Of a stretch of 64,000 nt of DNA, positions 8,880 through 17,760 are shown in pieces. Numbering within the stretch: the first letter of the stretch is position 1; each line of letters opens with the position of its first letter. The notes beneath the pieces were generated by a model, which was not told the origin of the DNA, ran no database searches, and worked only from the letters and a program-made list of their open reading frames with translations. This DNA comes from Site-B1 sp963722665 (GTDB lineage Bacteria > Bacteroidota > Bacteroidia > Flavobacteriales > Flavobacteriaceae). A program made the position numbers and the translations under genes. The stretch lies in NCBI GenBank assembly GCA_963722665.1, contig CAVRNW010000021.1:54944-118943 (forward strand), read 5' to 3'.

Positions 8880-10010
8880 ATGAAGATAGTAATTGCTCCG
8901 GATAAATTTAAAGGCTCTTTAACAGGGTTGCAATTTTGTGCTGTGGTAGAAGAAGGTATTAAAAATGTGTTACCAAATGCTGAAATTATTAAGTTGCCAT
9001 TATCTGATGGCGGTGACGGAACTATTGAAATTTTGGAATATCACCTAATGGGAAAGCGTGTTATTGTTAAGGTAAACGATCCATTATTCAGACAAATTGA
9101 GGCCTCTTATTTATATATGGATACCATAAAAACGGCATTTATTGAAATGGCAGAAGCTTCAGGAATGAAACTTCTAAATTCAAAGGATCAAAATTGTATG
9201 TTCACTACTACTTTTGGAACTGGTGAAATAATTTTAGATGCCATAAAAAAAGGCTCAAAAAAAATTGTTGTGGGTATTGGAGGAAGTGCTACTAATGACT
9301 GTGGAATTGGCATGGCAACCGCTTTAGGCTTTAAATTTCTGGATGATCAAGGCAAAGAGATCAATCCAATTGGTAAAAATCTTGAATTCATAAATTCAAT
9401 AGATATATCCAATGTTAATACAGAGGTGAAAAACATTGAAATTAAAGTAGCTTGTGATGTGTCAAATCCATTGTATGGACCAAATGGTGCTGCTTTTGTA
9501 TATGCTTCACAAAAAGGAGCCTCAAAATTAGAAGTTGAATTATTAGATAATGGGCTAAGAAATATTGCTAAAATCATAAACGATCAGTTTAATATAAATG
9601 TACAGGAAATCGAGGGAGGTGGAGCAGCAGGCGGCATGGGAGCGGGCACTTCAGTTTTTTTAAATGCTGAATTGAAATCTGGAATCGATTTGGTTAAAGA
9701 CTTAATTGCATTTGATGATAAAATTAAAGGAGCCGATTGGATTGTTACTGGTGAAGGCAAATTGGATGATCAGACATTATCGGGTAAAACAATTAAGGGT
9801 GTTATAGATTCGGCAGTACAAAACATTATTAAAGTTGCTGCTTTCTGTGGAAAATCAGAATTGGATGACATGGGATTAAATAAATTCGGAATTTCTTACA
9901 TCGATGAAGTTATGAACTATACTAATGATTTTAATGATGCCCTTGCCAATAGTCAGGAGTATGTATTTAAAATGGCTCAGAATTTTGCTAAAAAACTGAA
10001 GGACAGCTAA
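8880..10010 (+). CDS. Glycerate kinase (GlxK family)
   Basis: The enzyme phosphorylates glycerate to phosphoglycerate, feeding lower glycolysis. The 376-residue protein matches the GlxK/GarK family: start MKIVIAPDKFKGSLTG, SDGGDGT at residues 42-48, a GIGGSATNDCGIGMATALGF-type nucleotide site and GEGKLDDQTLSGK near the C-terminus. It is divergent from the GntP permease, forming a self-contained glycerate uptake-and-use unit. Whether it makes 2- or 3-phosphoglycerate cannot be told here, although this family usually gives the 2-isomer. Confidence 0.9.
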   Translation: MKIVIAPDKFKGSLTGLQFCAVVEEGIKNVLPNAEIIKLPLSDGGDGTIEILEYHLMGKRVIVKVNDPLFRQIEASYLYMDTIKTAFIEMAEASGMKLLNSKDQNCMFTTTFGTGEIILDAIKKGSKKIVVGIGGSATNDCGIGMATALGFKFLDDQGKEINPIGKNLEFINSIDISNVNTEVKNIEIKVACDVSNPLYGPNGAAFVYASQKGASKLEVELLDNGLRNIAKIINDQFNINVQEIEGGGAAGGMGAGTSVFLNAELKSGIDLVKDLIAFDDKIKGADWIVTGEGKLDDQTLSGKTIKGVIDSAVQNIIKVAAFCGKSELDDMGLNKFGISYIDEVMNYTNDFNDALANSQEYVFKMAQNFAKKLKDS

Positions 10011-10020
10011 AATTTTTCAG

Positions 10021-10278
10021 TTAATCCTTTTTCTTCGGATTTACCAGAATAGCATAGATCTGAAATGCAAAGCCAATCAATACCAAAGTAGGCGCTAAAC
10101 GTATTCTACGCCAGCTAAAGATTTGTGGATTAAATACATTAGGATCGTCACTCCCCCCGCCAGACATCAAGATAAAACCAATGACTATAAATGCCAGTCC
10201 AATAAACATGAATGTGTAATTGCGTCTGCCAAAAATAAACTCGGTCTTATTCTCTTCTTTTCTTTTTTTTTCGCCCAT
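10021..10278 (-). CDS. DUF3098 small membrane protein
   Basis: The 85-residue protein matches DUF3098: a charged N-terminus, then FIFGRRNYTFMFIGLAFIVIGF, a glycine-rich turn (MSGGGSDDPNVFNPQIFSWRR) and a second membrane helix. I moved the start from the longer frame (10317) to the ATG at 10278. This matches family length and removes a 35-bp overlap with the lipoprotein gene. DUF3098 normally sits between ftsX and uppP in Flavobacteriaceae. Function is unknown. Confidence 0.85.
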   Translation of the reverse strand: MGEKKRKEENKTEFIFGRRNYTFMFIGLAFIVIGFILMSGGGSDDPNVFNPQIFSWRRIRLAPTLVLIGFAFQIYAILVNPKKKD

Positions 10279-10282
10279 TATT

Positions 10283-10630
10283 CTATTTGAATTCTGTAAA
10301 TATAATTTCCTTTCCAACTTTTAATTGTGCAATATGTTCCGATGTAACCAGACCACCTAATAGTTTAGGTAGATGCAAAGTAACAGATTTATTTAAAACT
10401 TTAGCGTTAAGAGAATCTAAATTTAACCCCAATTCAATACCTCTATTGATGTAGTAGCGGTCACCATTGGAATCTCTAATTACAATGTCAAAAGTTGATC
10501 CTTCTTTTATACCGGTAATGGTTTCGGTTTGCACGTAACATTCTTCCGGCAATGGATTATGTATAATACAACTGAAAAGACTAACACATATAAGAATCAT
10601 TATCGAAATGGATAAAATCAACCTTTTCAT
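10283..10630 (-). CDS. Small hypothetical lipoprotein in the ftsX operon
   Basis: This 115-residue protein has a type II signal peptide with lipobox LFSC (Cys21), so it is probably a lipid-anchored envelope protein. The mature part is a short beta-rich domain without a family I recognise. It lies 4 bp from both neighbours, between ftsX and DUF3098, a position usually empty in this gene set. It is most likely cotranscribed with ftsX. No function is assigned. Confidence 0.65.
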   Translation of the reverse strand: MKRLILSISIMILICVSLFSCIIHNPLPEECYVQTETITGIKEGSTFDIVIRDSNGDRYYINRGIELGLNLDSLNAKVLNKSVTLHLPKLLGGLVTSEHIAQLKVGKEIIFTEFK

Positions 10631-10634
10631 TTAA

Positions 10635-11513
10635 TTAATAATACAAATGATCAGTTTTTAAATTAAGATAACGTTGTGTTGCAAAAAAGGTCGAAATCCA
10701 GGTAATCAATATTCCCAAAACAAAAATTCCAAAGAAAAGAGAACTCACTAAAAGAGGATTATCCAGCAATTCAATTTCCGGAAAGGTTTTATTTAAGTAA
10801 TAAAAAACAACAGCCATTCCAATAAGTGCTATAATGGATCCAATTATACCTAACCTAACACTTTGCCAGACGAAAGGTCGTCGAATAAATTTCTTGGTTG
10901 CACCAACCATTTGCATGGTTTTAATGATAAATCGTTTTGAATAAACCGCAAGTCTAATAGAACTGTTTATTAGCATTACGGCAATTAAAGTAAAAATGGC
11001 ACTAATTATCAAGATCCATAGGCTGATACGTTTAACATTATTGTTCATGATAGACACCAGATCTTTGTCATAACGCACCTCCTCCACAAATTTTTTATTT
11101 AATGTAGCATTTGATATGCTGTCAAGATATTGTTCAGTTACAAAGTCTGCTTTTAAATGCACATCTATTGAATTCTGTAAAGGGTTAAAACCGACATCGT
11201 CTAAAAAATCCTCACCATATTCATCTTTCATAAGGGTTGCAGCATCTTCCTTAGAAACATATTTAGTGGTTTTGACGTAATCCGATAATGTTAAACTTTT
11301 TTCAAGTTGTTTCACTTCTACCTCTTTAGCAGAGTCGCTCAAATAAATAGTCATGACCACCTGCTCTTTGAAGTTATCAGAAATGGTTTTAGCATTTAAG
11401 ACCAACATACCAAGCAAGCCTAGTAAAAATAAAACCAAAGCAATACTTATAACTACTGAGAAATAAGAAGAAATTAGTTTGCGTTTTTGGTATTTGTCAA
11501 AAGATCCACTCAT
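10635..11513 (-). CDS. ftsX: Cell division protein FtsX
   Basis: FtsX is the membrane subunit of the FtsEX complex, which controls peptidoglycan hydrolases at the division site. The 292-residue protein has the FtsX layout: a cytoplasmic N-terminus, TM1 (about 18-40), a large periplasmic domain (about 45-165) and three C-terminal TM helices. The motif MLINSSIRLAVYSKRFIIKTMQMVGATKKFI is characteristic of the family. ftsE is not in the window. It heads the operon running to truB. Confidence 0.92.
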   Translation of the reverse strand: MSGSFDKYQKRKLISSYFSVVISIALVLFLLGLLGMLVLNAKTISDNFKEQVVMTIYLSDSAKEVEVKQLEKSLTLSDYVKTTKYVSKEDAATLMKDEYGEDFLDDVGFNPLQNSIDVHLKADFVTEQYLDSISNATLNKKFVEEVRYDKDLVSIMNNNVKRISLWILIISAIFTLIAVMLINSSIRLAVYSKRFIIKTMQMVGATKKFIRRPFVWQSVRLGIIGSIIALIGMAVVFYYLNKTFPEIELLDNPLLVSSLFFGIFVLGILITWISTFFATQRYLNLKTDHLYY

Positions 11514-11622
11514 AGAAGTTTATTGATGGTGTAAAAATAAAAAAGTAATTATTTATAAACATTTATTATAACTTAAACATATGAACATTGTTGTAAATCA
11601 ATTGGATATTTTGAATATCTAA

Positions 11623-12540
11623 TTACTCTAGAAGTATTTTTTTAGTTGGCCTACTTATTAAATAAACCCCAAAAATAACAAGTAAACAACTTAAAATTTT
11701 AATAAAATTGATATCATTTGCATATTCTTCATGCATCAGTATATAGGCGTAAATACTCACCATAATAAAACTGACAACTGGCTGTAAATATATATAACTG
11801 CCATTTACGGAAGGTGACACATACCTAAGAGCATAAATATTAAACAAATAAGCGAAAAAGGTGGTAAAAATAACTACAAACGTTATTGCTAAATAAGTAT
11901 TTAGATCATAAGAACTAAAATTAGTAGACATTAAATCTTTTAAACCTATAGGAAGCACGAAACAAAAACCAAATAGAAATACCCAACTTATGACTGTAAT
12001 TGCCTTGTACTTTTTCATTAATGGTTTAACCGTAATTAGATAGATAGCATAGCAACAAGTATTGATAAAAACTAAAACATTGCCTAATGTAGAACTTGTT
12101 CCGCCGGCATTTTTACCATACCAGATTAGAAGAATGGCTCCAATGCCACCCATAGTTATACCTAGAAGTTTATTGGTAGTAATTTTTTCTTTTAATACAA
12201 ATGCGCTTAGAATTAAAACTAAAACCGGAACACAAGTAATTAATATTGAGGCGTCTACCGGAGAGGTTAAATTCAAGCCATGAAAGAAAAACAACTGATT
12301 TGAAGCGACCCCGACCAGACCACAGAAAATCAGTCTTGGAAAGTCTTTTTTATCAATTTTTTCTTTAATAAAAGACTTTACAATCCAAAACAATATACTA
12401 GCTCCAATGACCCGTACGAGTATAAAAGCAGATGGCCCAATTTTATCTGGCATCAAACCTTTTGCAATTATATAGTTGGCACCATAAATAACGTTAGCTC
12501 CGAGTAAGGCTAAATGAGCTTTAAAAATATTACTTTGCAA
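11623..12540 (-). CDS. EamA-family (DMT superfamily) transporter
   Basis: The 305-residue protein has ten predicted membrane helices in two EamA repeats (about 8-140 and 155-298). It begins HLALLGANVIYGANYIIAKG, typical of these metabolite exporters or importers. Substrate is not predictable. It is a single gene, separated from ftsX by 109 bp. Confidence 0.85.
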   Translation of the reverse strand: MQSNIFKAHLALLGANVIYGANYIIAKGLMPDKIGPSAFILVRVIGASILFWIVKSFIKEKIDKKDFPRLIFCGLVGVASNQLFFFHGLNLTSPVDASILITCVPVLVLILSAFVLKEKITTNKLLGITMGGIGAILLIWYGKNAGGTSSTLGNVLVFINTCCYAIYLITVKPLMKKYKAITVISWVFLFGFCFVLPIGLKDLMSTNFSSYDLNTYLAITFVVIFTTFFAYLFNIYALRYVSPSVNGSYIYLQPVVSFIMVSIYAYILMHEEYANDINFIKILSCLLVIFGVYLISRPTKKILLE

Positions 12541-12873
12541 TGAATGAATTGGTTTGTTATTGAATATGTAATATTAACCCACTTCAAAAACAAATCCTAT
12601 TATTTTTCTCTGTAATTTCATATGAATAATGTGTTTACTGAAATTAGAAACAAACACTTTTTGATTATTACAATAAACCGTAAATTTGCCACTTGAATTC
12701 CGTTATTACGAGAAGGACTGTCATATTTAGAATGTCATATCGAGCGCATTCGAGATAAAAAAATAACCTGGTAATCTATAATCCCGAAATATCGGGAGAA
12801 CTTGAAATAAAAAGATTGCCAAAACAAATCTCGATTTGTTTCACAATGACCTTATTATAAGAAATAGATTAAA
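12541..12873. repeat. Gene-free gap with dispersed repeat, copy 1
   Basis: This 333-bp gap carries AATGTCATATCGAGCGCATT at 12731 (continuing to 12756), a small hairpin TCCCGA/TCGGGA at 12783-12798, and ends with AAATCTCGATTTGTTTCACAATGACC. The two ends are partly complementary, so the roughly 120-bp unit can fold back on itself. A possible leuS promoter, TAAATTTG at 12681-12688 with TTTG 17 bp upstream, lies just before it. Confidence 0.6.
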
Positions 12874-15734
12874 ATGAGATACAATTTCAACGAAATTGAA
12901 GCCAAATGGCAAAAATACTGGGCAAAAAACCAAACGTTTAAAGCAGAAAATCCTGTCCTGAACGGAGTCGATGGGAAATCTGATAAACCAAAGTTCTATG
13001 TTTTAGACATGTTCCCTTATCCAAGTGGAGCAGGCTTGCACGTTGGTCATCCGTTAGGATATATTGCGTCCGATATTTACGCACGTTACAAGCGTCATAA
13101 AGGCTTTAACGTATTGCATCCTCAAGGTTATGATAGCTTCGGATTACCTGCTGAACAGTATGCGATTCAAACCGGACAACATCCGGCAATCACAACTGAA
13201 GCCAATATAAAAACCTACAGAAGGCAGTTAGACCAAATCGGTTTTTCATTCGACTGGTCACGCGAGGTAAGAACCAGCGATCCAAAATATTACAAATGGA
13301 CCCAGTGGATCTTCATTCAATTATTCAACTCCTGGTATAATAAGGATAGCGATAAAGCCGAAGACATTTCTGAATTGATAAAATTGTTTTCTTCGGAAGG
13401 GAATACAACCGTGAATGCAGCTTGCGATGATGATACTGAAGCATTTTCTGCTGATGAATGGAATTCCTTTTCATCTAAAAAACAACAGGAAATATTATTA
13501 CAATATAGGTTAACATATTTAGCTGAAACCGAGGTAAACTGGTGTCCTGCCTTAGGAACTGTTTTGGCTAATGACGAAATAGTCAATGGTGTGTCTGAAC
13601 GTGGTGGACATCCTGTTATCAGAAAGAAAATGACACAATGGAGCATGCGAATTTCTGCTTATGCAGAACGGTTACTACAGGGATTGGAAACCATCGATTG
13701 GTCAGATTCTCTAAAGGAAAGTCAGCGCAACTGGATTGGAAAATCGGTTGGAGCTTCAGTACCTTCAATGTTATTCCTAATGTCACGTCGAGCGCAGTCG
13801 AGACGCATCATCAGATTGATGTATTTACAACACGCCCTGACACAATTTTTGGAGTGTCTTTCATGACTTTAGCTCCAGAACATGAATTGGTATCCAAAAT
13901 CACAACTCCCGAACAAAAGGCAGAAGTTGAAGCATATATCGAAGCAACTGCAAAACGTAGTGAACGCGATAGAATGGCAGATGTAAAACACATTTCTGGT
14001 GCGTTTACAGGAGCTTATGCAGAACATCCTTTTACAAAAGAGCCTATTCCAATCTGGATTGGTGATTACGTATTGGCCGGTTATGGAACGGGAGCAGTGA
14101 TGTCTGTACCTTGTGGTGACCAACGTGATTATGATTTTGCGAAGCATTTCAATATTCCGATTCCTAATATTTTTGAAGGTGTTGATATTTCTGAAGAGGC
14201 CTTTGCAGATAAAGAAAATACTATAATTGCTAATAGTGATTTCATTAACGGAATGAACTATAAAAAAGCAACCAAACGTGTTATTTACGAGTTGGAGCAA
14301 ATTGGTCAAGGAGAAGGAAAAACCAATTACAGATTACGTGATGCTGTTTTTAGCCGACAACGTTATTGGGGTGAACCATTTCCAGTTTATTATGTAAACG
14401 GAATGCCTCAAATGATTGATGCAAAGCATTTACCAATAACATTACCGGAAGTTGAAAAATATTTACCAACCGAAACTGGCGAGCCACCTTTAGGAAATGC
14501 AACGGTTTGGGCTTGGAATAGTATTAAGAATAGAGTAGTGAGTAATGAGTTGATAGACAATAAAACTGTTTTTCCTTTAGAACTTAATACCATGCCAGGT
14601 TGGGCAGGAAGTTCACAGTATTTTAATCGTTATATGGATCCTCATAATGATGAGGAGATATTCTCACAGGAAGCCATTAATTACTGGCAACAAGTAGATT
14701 TATATATTGGAGGTAGTGAGCATGCAACAGGACATTTATTGTACTCTCGATTCTGGCAAAAATTTATGTTCGATAAAGGCTTAGTACCTTTTGATGAATA
14801 TGCAAAAAAGCTGATCAATCAAGGAATGATACTTGGGACAAGTGCTTTTGTTTATCGAGTTGAAGGAGAAAATAAATTCTTATCAAAAGGTTTAGTTGAA
14901 GATAAAAAAGTTCAGCCAATTCATGCAGATGTATCTTTTGTTAATACCTCAGATGAATTGGATATTGAAGCTTTTAAAAAATGGAGACCGGAATTCAAAG
15001 ATGCTGAATTTATTTTGGAAAATGGCGTTTATAAAGTTGGTCGTGACGTCGAAAAAATGTCAAAATCTAAATACAACGTCGTCAATCCAGATGAAATATG
15101 TGATCAATATGGAGCAGACAGTTTACGATTGTATGAAATGTTCCTTGGACCATTAGAGCAATACAAACCTTGGAATACTGCTGGTATTAGTGGAGTTAAT
15201 AGTTTCCTTAAAAAATTATGGAAGTTATACTTTGATGATAACGGTTTAAAAGTAAATGATGCAGAACCATCAAAAGACAGTTTAAAAACATTACATAAAA
15301 CCATCAAAAAGGTAGAGGAAGATATCGAGAATTTCTCATTCAATACATCGGTTTCAACCTTTATGATTGCTACTAATGAATTAACAGCTCAAAAGTGTAC
15401 AAGCAAGGAAATTTTAGAGCCATTATTGGTGTTGATTTCTCCTTATGCACCACATATTGCTGAAGAACTATGGAATGCTTTGGGAAATAACGAGTCCATT
15501 TCAACAACTCCTTTTCCGGTTTATGATGAAAAACATTTGATAGAAAGCAGTAAAAATTATCCAATTTCGTTTAATGGTAAAATGCGTTTTACCATGGAAT
15601 TACCATTAGACATGAGTAAAGAAGATATTGAAAAAGCGGTTTTAGATAATGAAAAAACAAAAGAACAATTACAAGGTCGCGAACCTAAAAAGGTAATTGT
15701 AGTTCCTGGTAAAATTGTGAATATTGTTGGATAA
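12874..15734 (+). CDS. leuS: Leucyl-tRNA synthetase, interrupted by a single-base deletion
   Basis: LeuRS charges tRNA-Leu and is essential. HIGH motif (LHVGH, within PYPSGAGLHVGHPLGY) and KMSKS (VEKMSKSKYNVVNPDE) are both present, as are the CP1 editing domain (TTRPDTIFGVSFMTLAPEHE) and the C-terminal anticodon-binding region. The reading frame changes at about 13761, where GTACCTTC would read correctly as GTAACCTTC (Val-Thr-Phe). The 2861-bp span is one base short of 954 codons, so one deletion explains it. Immediately after it, a dispersed-repeat fragment is inserted in the editing domain. Loss of function is implausible; a sequence error is likely. Confidence 0.9.
13779..13805 (+). repeat. 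Dispersed repeat fragment inside leuS, copy 2
   Basis: AATGTCACGTCGAGCGCAGT and the following bases to 13805 match the intergenic repeat at 12731 (AATGTCATATCGAGCGCATT). In the corrected leuS frame it encodes NVTSSAVET, placed between the strand TFNV and the conserved VFTTRPDTIFGV of the editing domain, where the family usually has only a short linker. Confidence 0.75.
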
Positions 15735-15965
15735 CAAATTCCTTAGAAAGAAGGAATCTTATTAAAATGAAGTTCCAATCCTAAATTGAATAAAATTCTC
15801 CTCCTTAATAAGGAGGAGTGGATTCAGTTTCAATGAAGAAACTGAAGACGAGGTGGTTTTATAACTGGATTATAAAACACTTCCGTCTTTAATCTCAAAG
15901 TAATGAGATTAAATCCACCTTCCCTTAAAAAAGGGAAGGAATTAGTCAAGCTTAAATTATAAATA
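15735..15965. repeat. Intergenic repeat of the CACCTCGTCTTC type, copy 1
   Basis: The 231-bp gap is mostly a foldable repeat: CTCCTTAATAAGGAG hairpin at about 15791, GACGAGGTGG at 15849, TTTAATCTCAAAGTAATGAG at about 15890 and CCACCTTCCCTT near 15916. A related unit, in the opposite orientation, is at 36026-36106. Confidence 0.6.
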
Positions 15966-16248
15966 ATGTTAGAGAATATCGATTATATAGAAATCATTGG
16001 TTTAATTGCGGCTTTTCTAACTACTGCAGCATTTTTACCCCAAGTTTATAAAACTTGGAAAACAAAAGATGTCTCAAGTTTATCTTTGCCAATGCTCTTA
16101 TGTTTTTTACTGGTGTTGTCATGTGGTTAATCTATGGGTTTTTAATAGAGAGTCTGTCAATTATTTTGGCCAAATGCTATTACCAGTTGTTTCTGCATTT
16201 ATATTGGTGTATTTTAAACTAAAATATTCTAAAAATAGAACTGACTGA
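15966..16248 (+). CDS. SemiSWEET-type sugar transporter, two single-base deletions
   Basis: The first frame reads MLENIDYIEIIGLIAAFLTT then AAFLPQVYKTWKTKDVSSLSL, a SemiSWEET triple-helix start with the PQ motif. Near 16100 the frame shifts (TTATG should be TTAATG), giving FFTGVVMWLIYGFLIESLSI. Near 16173 it shifts again into VVSAFILVYFKLKYSKNRTD. Restoring one base at each site gives 94 residues, the right length for a SemiSWEET, which works as a dimer in the inner membrane. Either a fresh pseudogene or sequence errors in short A-runs. Confidence 0.7.
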
Positions 16249-16338
16249 CTGACAAACAGACATAACATTTCATTAACTTAAAAATTGGCTCATTTTTTGA
16301 TATATTAGAATACATTTATAAATTAAAAATTAAAAAAT

Positions 16339-17034
16339 ATGTTTGGATATTATATATTAATTGGAGCAATAGCTCTGGTAAGTTGGTTAGTAAGCAATAA
16401 ATTAAAAAAGAAATTTGCATTCTATTCAAAAGTGCAATTGCGCAATGGTATGAGTGGAAAAGAAATTGCTGAAAAGATGTTGTCTGATAACGGCATTTAT
16501 GATGTTGAGGTTATTTCAACTAAGGGACAATTAACAGATCATTACAACCCTAAAAACAAAACAGTTAATCTTAGTGAATCGGTTTACAATCAGCGTAATG
16601 CCGCGTCAGCGGCAGTTGCGGCACACGAATGTGGTCATGCTGTGCAACATGCAAAAGCATACAGTTGGCTAACAATGCGAACTCAACTGGTACCTGTTGT
16701 GAGTGTTACCTCGGGCATGTCTCAGTGGTTAGTAATTGGCGGATTGATCTTAGGCGCTGCTGCAGGTCTTGGTTTAGGATATTGGGTAGCAGTTGCAGGC
16801 TTGGGAATGATGGGATTTGCTACTCTCTTTAGTGTTATTACCTTACCTGTAGAGTATGATGCAAGCAACAGAGCATTGGCTTGGTTAAAAGCAAAAAATA
16901 TGGTAACTCCTGAAGAATACAAGGGTTCTGAAGATGCACTTAAGTGGGCTGCAAGAACTTATCTTGTGGCAGCTATAGGCGCCTTAGCATCGTTATTATA
17001 CTGGGCACTTCAGGTATTTGGAGGAAGAGATTAA
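16339..17034 (+). CDS. Zinc metallopeptidase, YugP family (PF04298)
   Basis: The 231-residue membrane protein has an N-terminal TM helix, a zinc-binding HECGH motif at residues 96-100, a pair of Gly-rich TM helices (about 125-170) and a C-terminal TM helix. This is the layout of neutral zinc metallopeptidases of the YugP family. The substrate is unknown. A strong terminator follows at 17061. Confidence 0.88.
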   Translation: MFGYYILIGAIALVSWLVSNKLKKKFAFYSKVQLRNGMSGKEIAEKMLSDNGIYDVEVISTKGQLTDHYNPKNKTVNLSESVYNQRNAASAAVAAHECGHAVQHAKAYSWLTMRTQLVPVVSVTSGMSQWLVIGGLILGAAAGLGLGYWVAVAGLGMMGFATLFSVITLPVEYDASNRALAWLKAKNMVTPEEYKGSEDALKWAARTYLVAAIGALASLLYWALQVFGGRD

Positions 17035-17060
17035 TTATTCAAGAAAAATATGTATTAGAT

Positions 17061-17088
17061 AAGCCTCTGGATTTTCAGAGGCTTTTTG
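17061..17088 (+). terminator. Rho-independent terminator after YugP-family gene
   Basis: Stem AAGCCTCTG/CAGAGGCTT with GATTTT loop (17061-17084), followed by TTT. Confidence 0.85.
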
Positions 17089-17094
17089 TTTATG

Positions 17095-17194
17095 TCAGTT
17101 CGAGTGGTCTCGAAGGTTATCGGGATTGTATCGAGAAGTTTTTCAATGCATTAGTTCTCGATACTAAATTGCAAAGCAATTTCACTTGAACTGA
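17095..17194. repeat. 100-bp imperfect inverted repeat (TCAGTTCGAGTG family)
   Basis: TCAGTTCGAGTG (17095-17106) and CACTTGAACTGA (17183-17194) are complementary with one mismatch and bracket further complementary pieces (TATCGAGAA/TTCTCGATA). A related half-unit lies at 27204-27250. It occupies the gap between the peptidase terminator and the lrp stop. Confidence 0.65.
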
Positions 17195-17197
17195 TAA

Positions 17198-17668
17198 TCA
17201 GATCTTAATCTGCCTGTCAATTTGCTGATCAAGTGAGATAAAGGTCTCGGTTCTCGAAACACCTTCAATGGTCTGTATCTCTTTATTTAATACATGCATC
17301 AAATGCTCATTATCCTTGCATAGGATTTTTATCAAAATACTCCAGTTCCCTGTTGTATAATGACATTCAAGCACTTCCGGAATTTTTTTTAATTGTTTGA
17401 CTGCATCCGGATTATTCATCGCCTTGTCCAAATAGATACCAACAAAAGCCATGGTCGTATATCCTAATATTTTTGGATTGACAATAAATTTTGATCCGGA
17501 TATCAATCCAGATTTTTCGAGTTTCCTTAATCGTTGATGAATGGCAGCACCTGAAATGCCTACATGTCTCCCAATCTCAAGTATAGGAGTACGGGCATCT
17601 TCCATTAAAGCACGAAGTATCTGTTTATCAATGCCATCAATTATTAAGTTTTGATTTATAAGCTTCAT
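17198..17668 (-). CDS. Lrp/AsnC family transcriptional regulator
   Basis: The 156-residue protein has an N-terminal winged helix-turn-helix (about 10-60; ILEIGRHVGISGAAIHQRLRKLEKSGLI) and a C-terminal RAM/AsnC effector domain (about 70-150). It lies 92 bp downstream of, and on the same strand as, a saccharopine dehydrogenase-family gene. Regulation of lysine or related amino-acid metabolism is a reasonable guess, not proven. Confidence 0.9.
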   Translation of the reverse strand: MKLINQNLIIDGIDKQILRALMEDARTPILEIGRHVGISGAAIHQRLRKLEKSGLISGSKFIVNPKILGYTTMAFVGIYLDKAMNNPDAVKQLKKIPEVLECHYTTGNWSILIKILCKDNEHLMHVLNKEIQTIEGVSRTETFISLDQQIDRQIKI

Positions 17669-17760
17669 TCTAAAATATGTATCAAATTAAAGCGTAAAAG
17701 TACTAAAAAGCTTTAAATGTGTAATTTAAATTAAAATGAATAAGTCAAAGAAAGTATTTT

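Noticed and set aside
13740..13810. Programmed frameshift in leuS
   Set aside because: There is no slippery heptamer, and LeuRS is not known to use frameshifting. A deletion error is simpler.
13869..14309. Long minus-strand frame within leuS
   Set aside because: Antisense shadow with Cys/Ile-rich composition and no homology; leuS is clear on the other strand.
16241..16262. GACTGACTGACTGAC microsatellite
   Set aside because: Only four tetranucleotide units overlapping the end of the SemiSWEET gene; too short to be of note.
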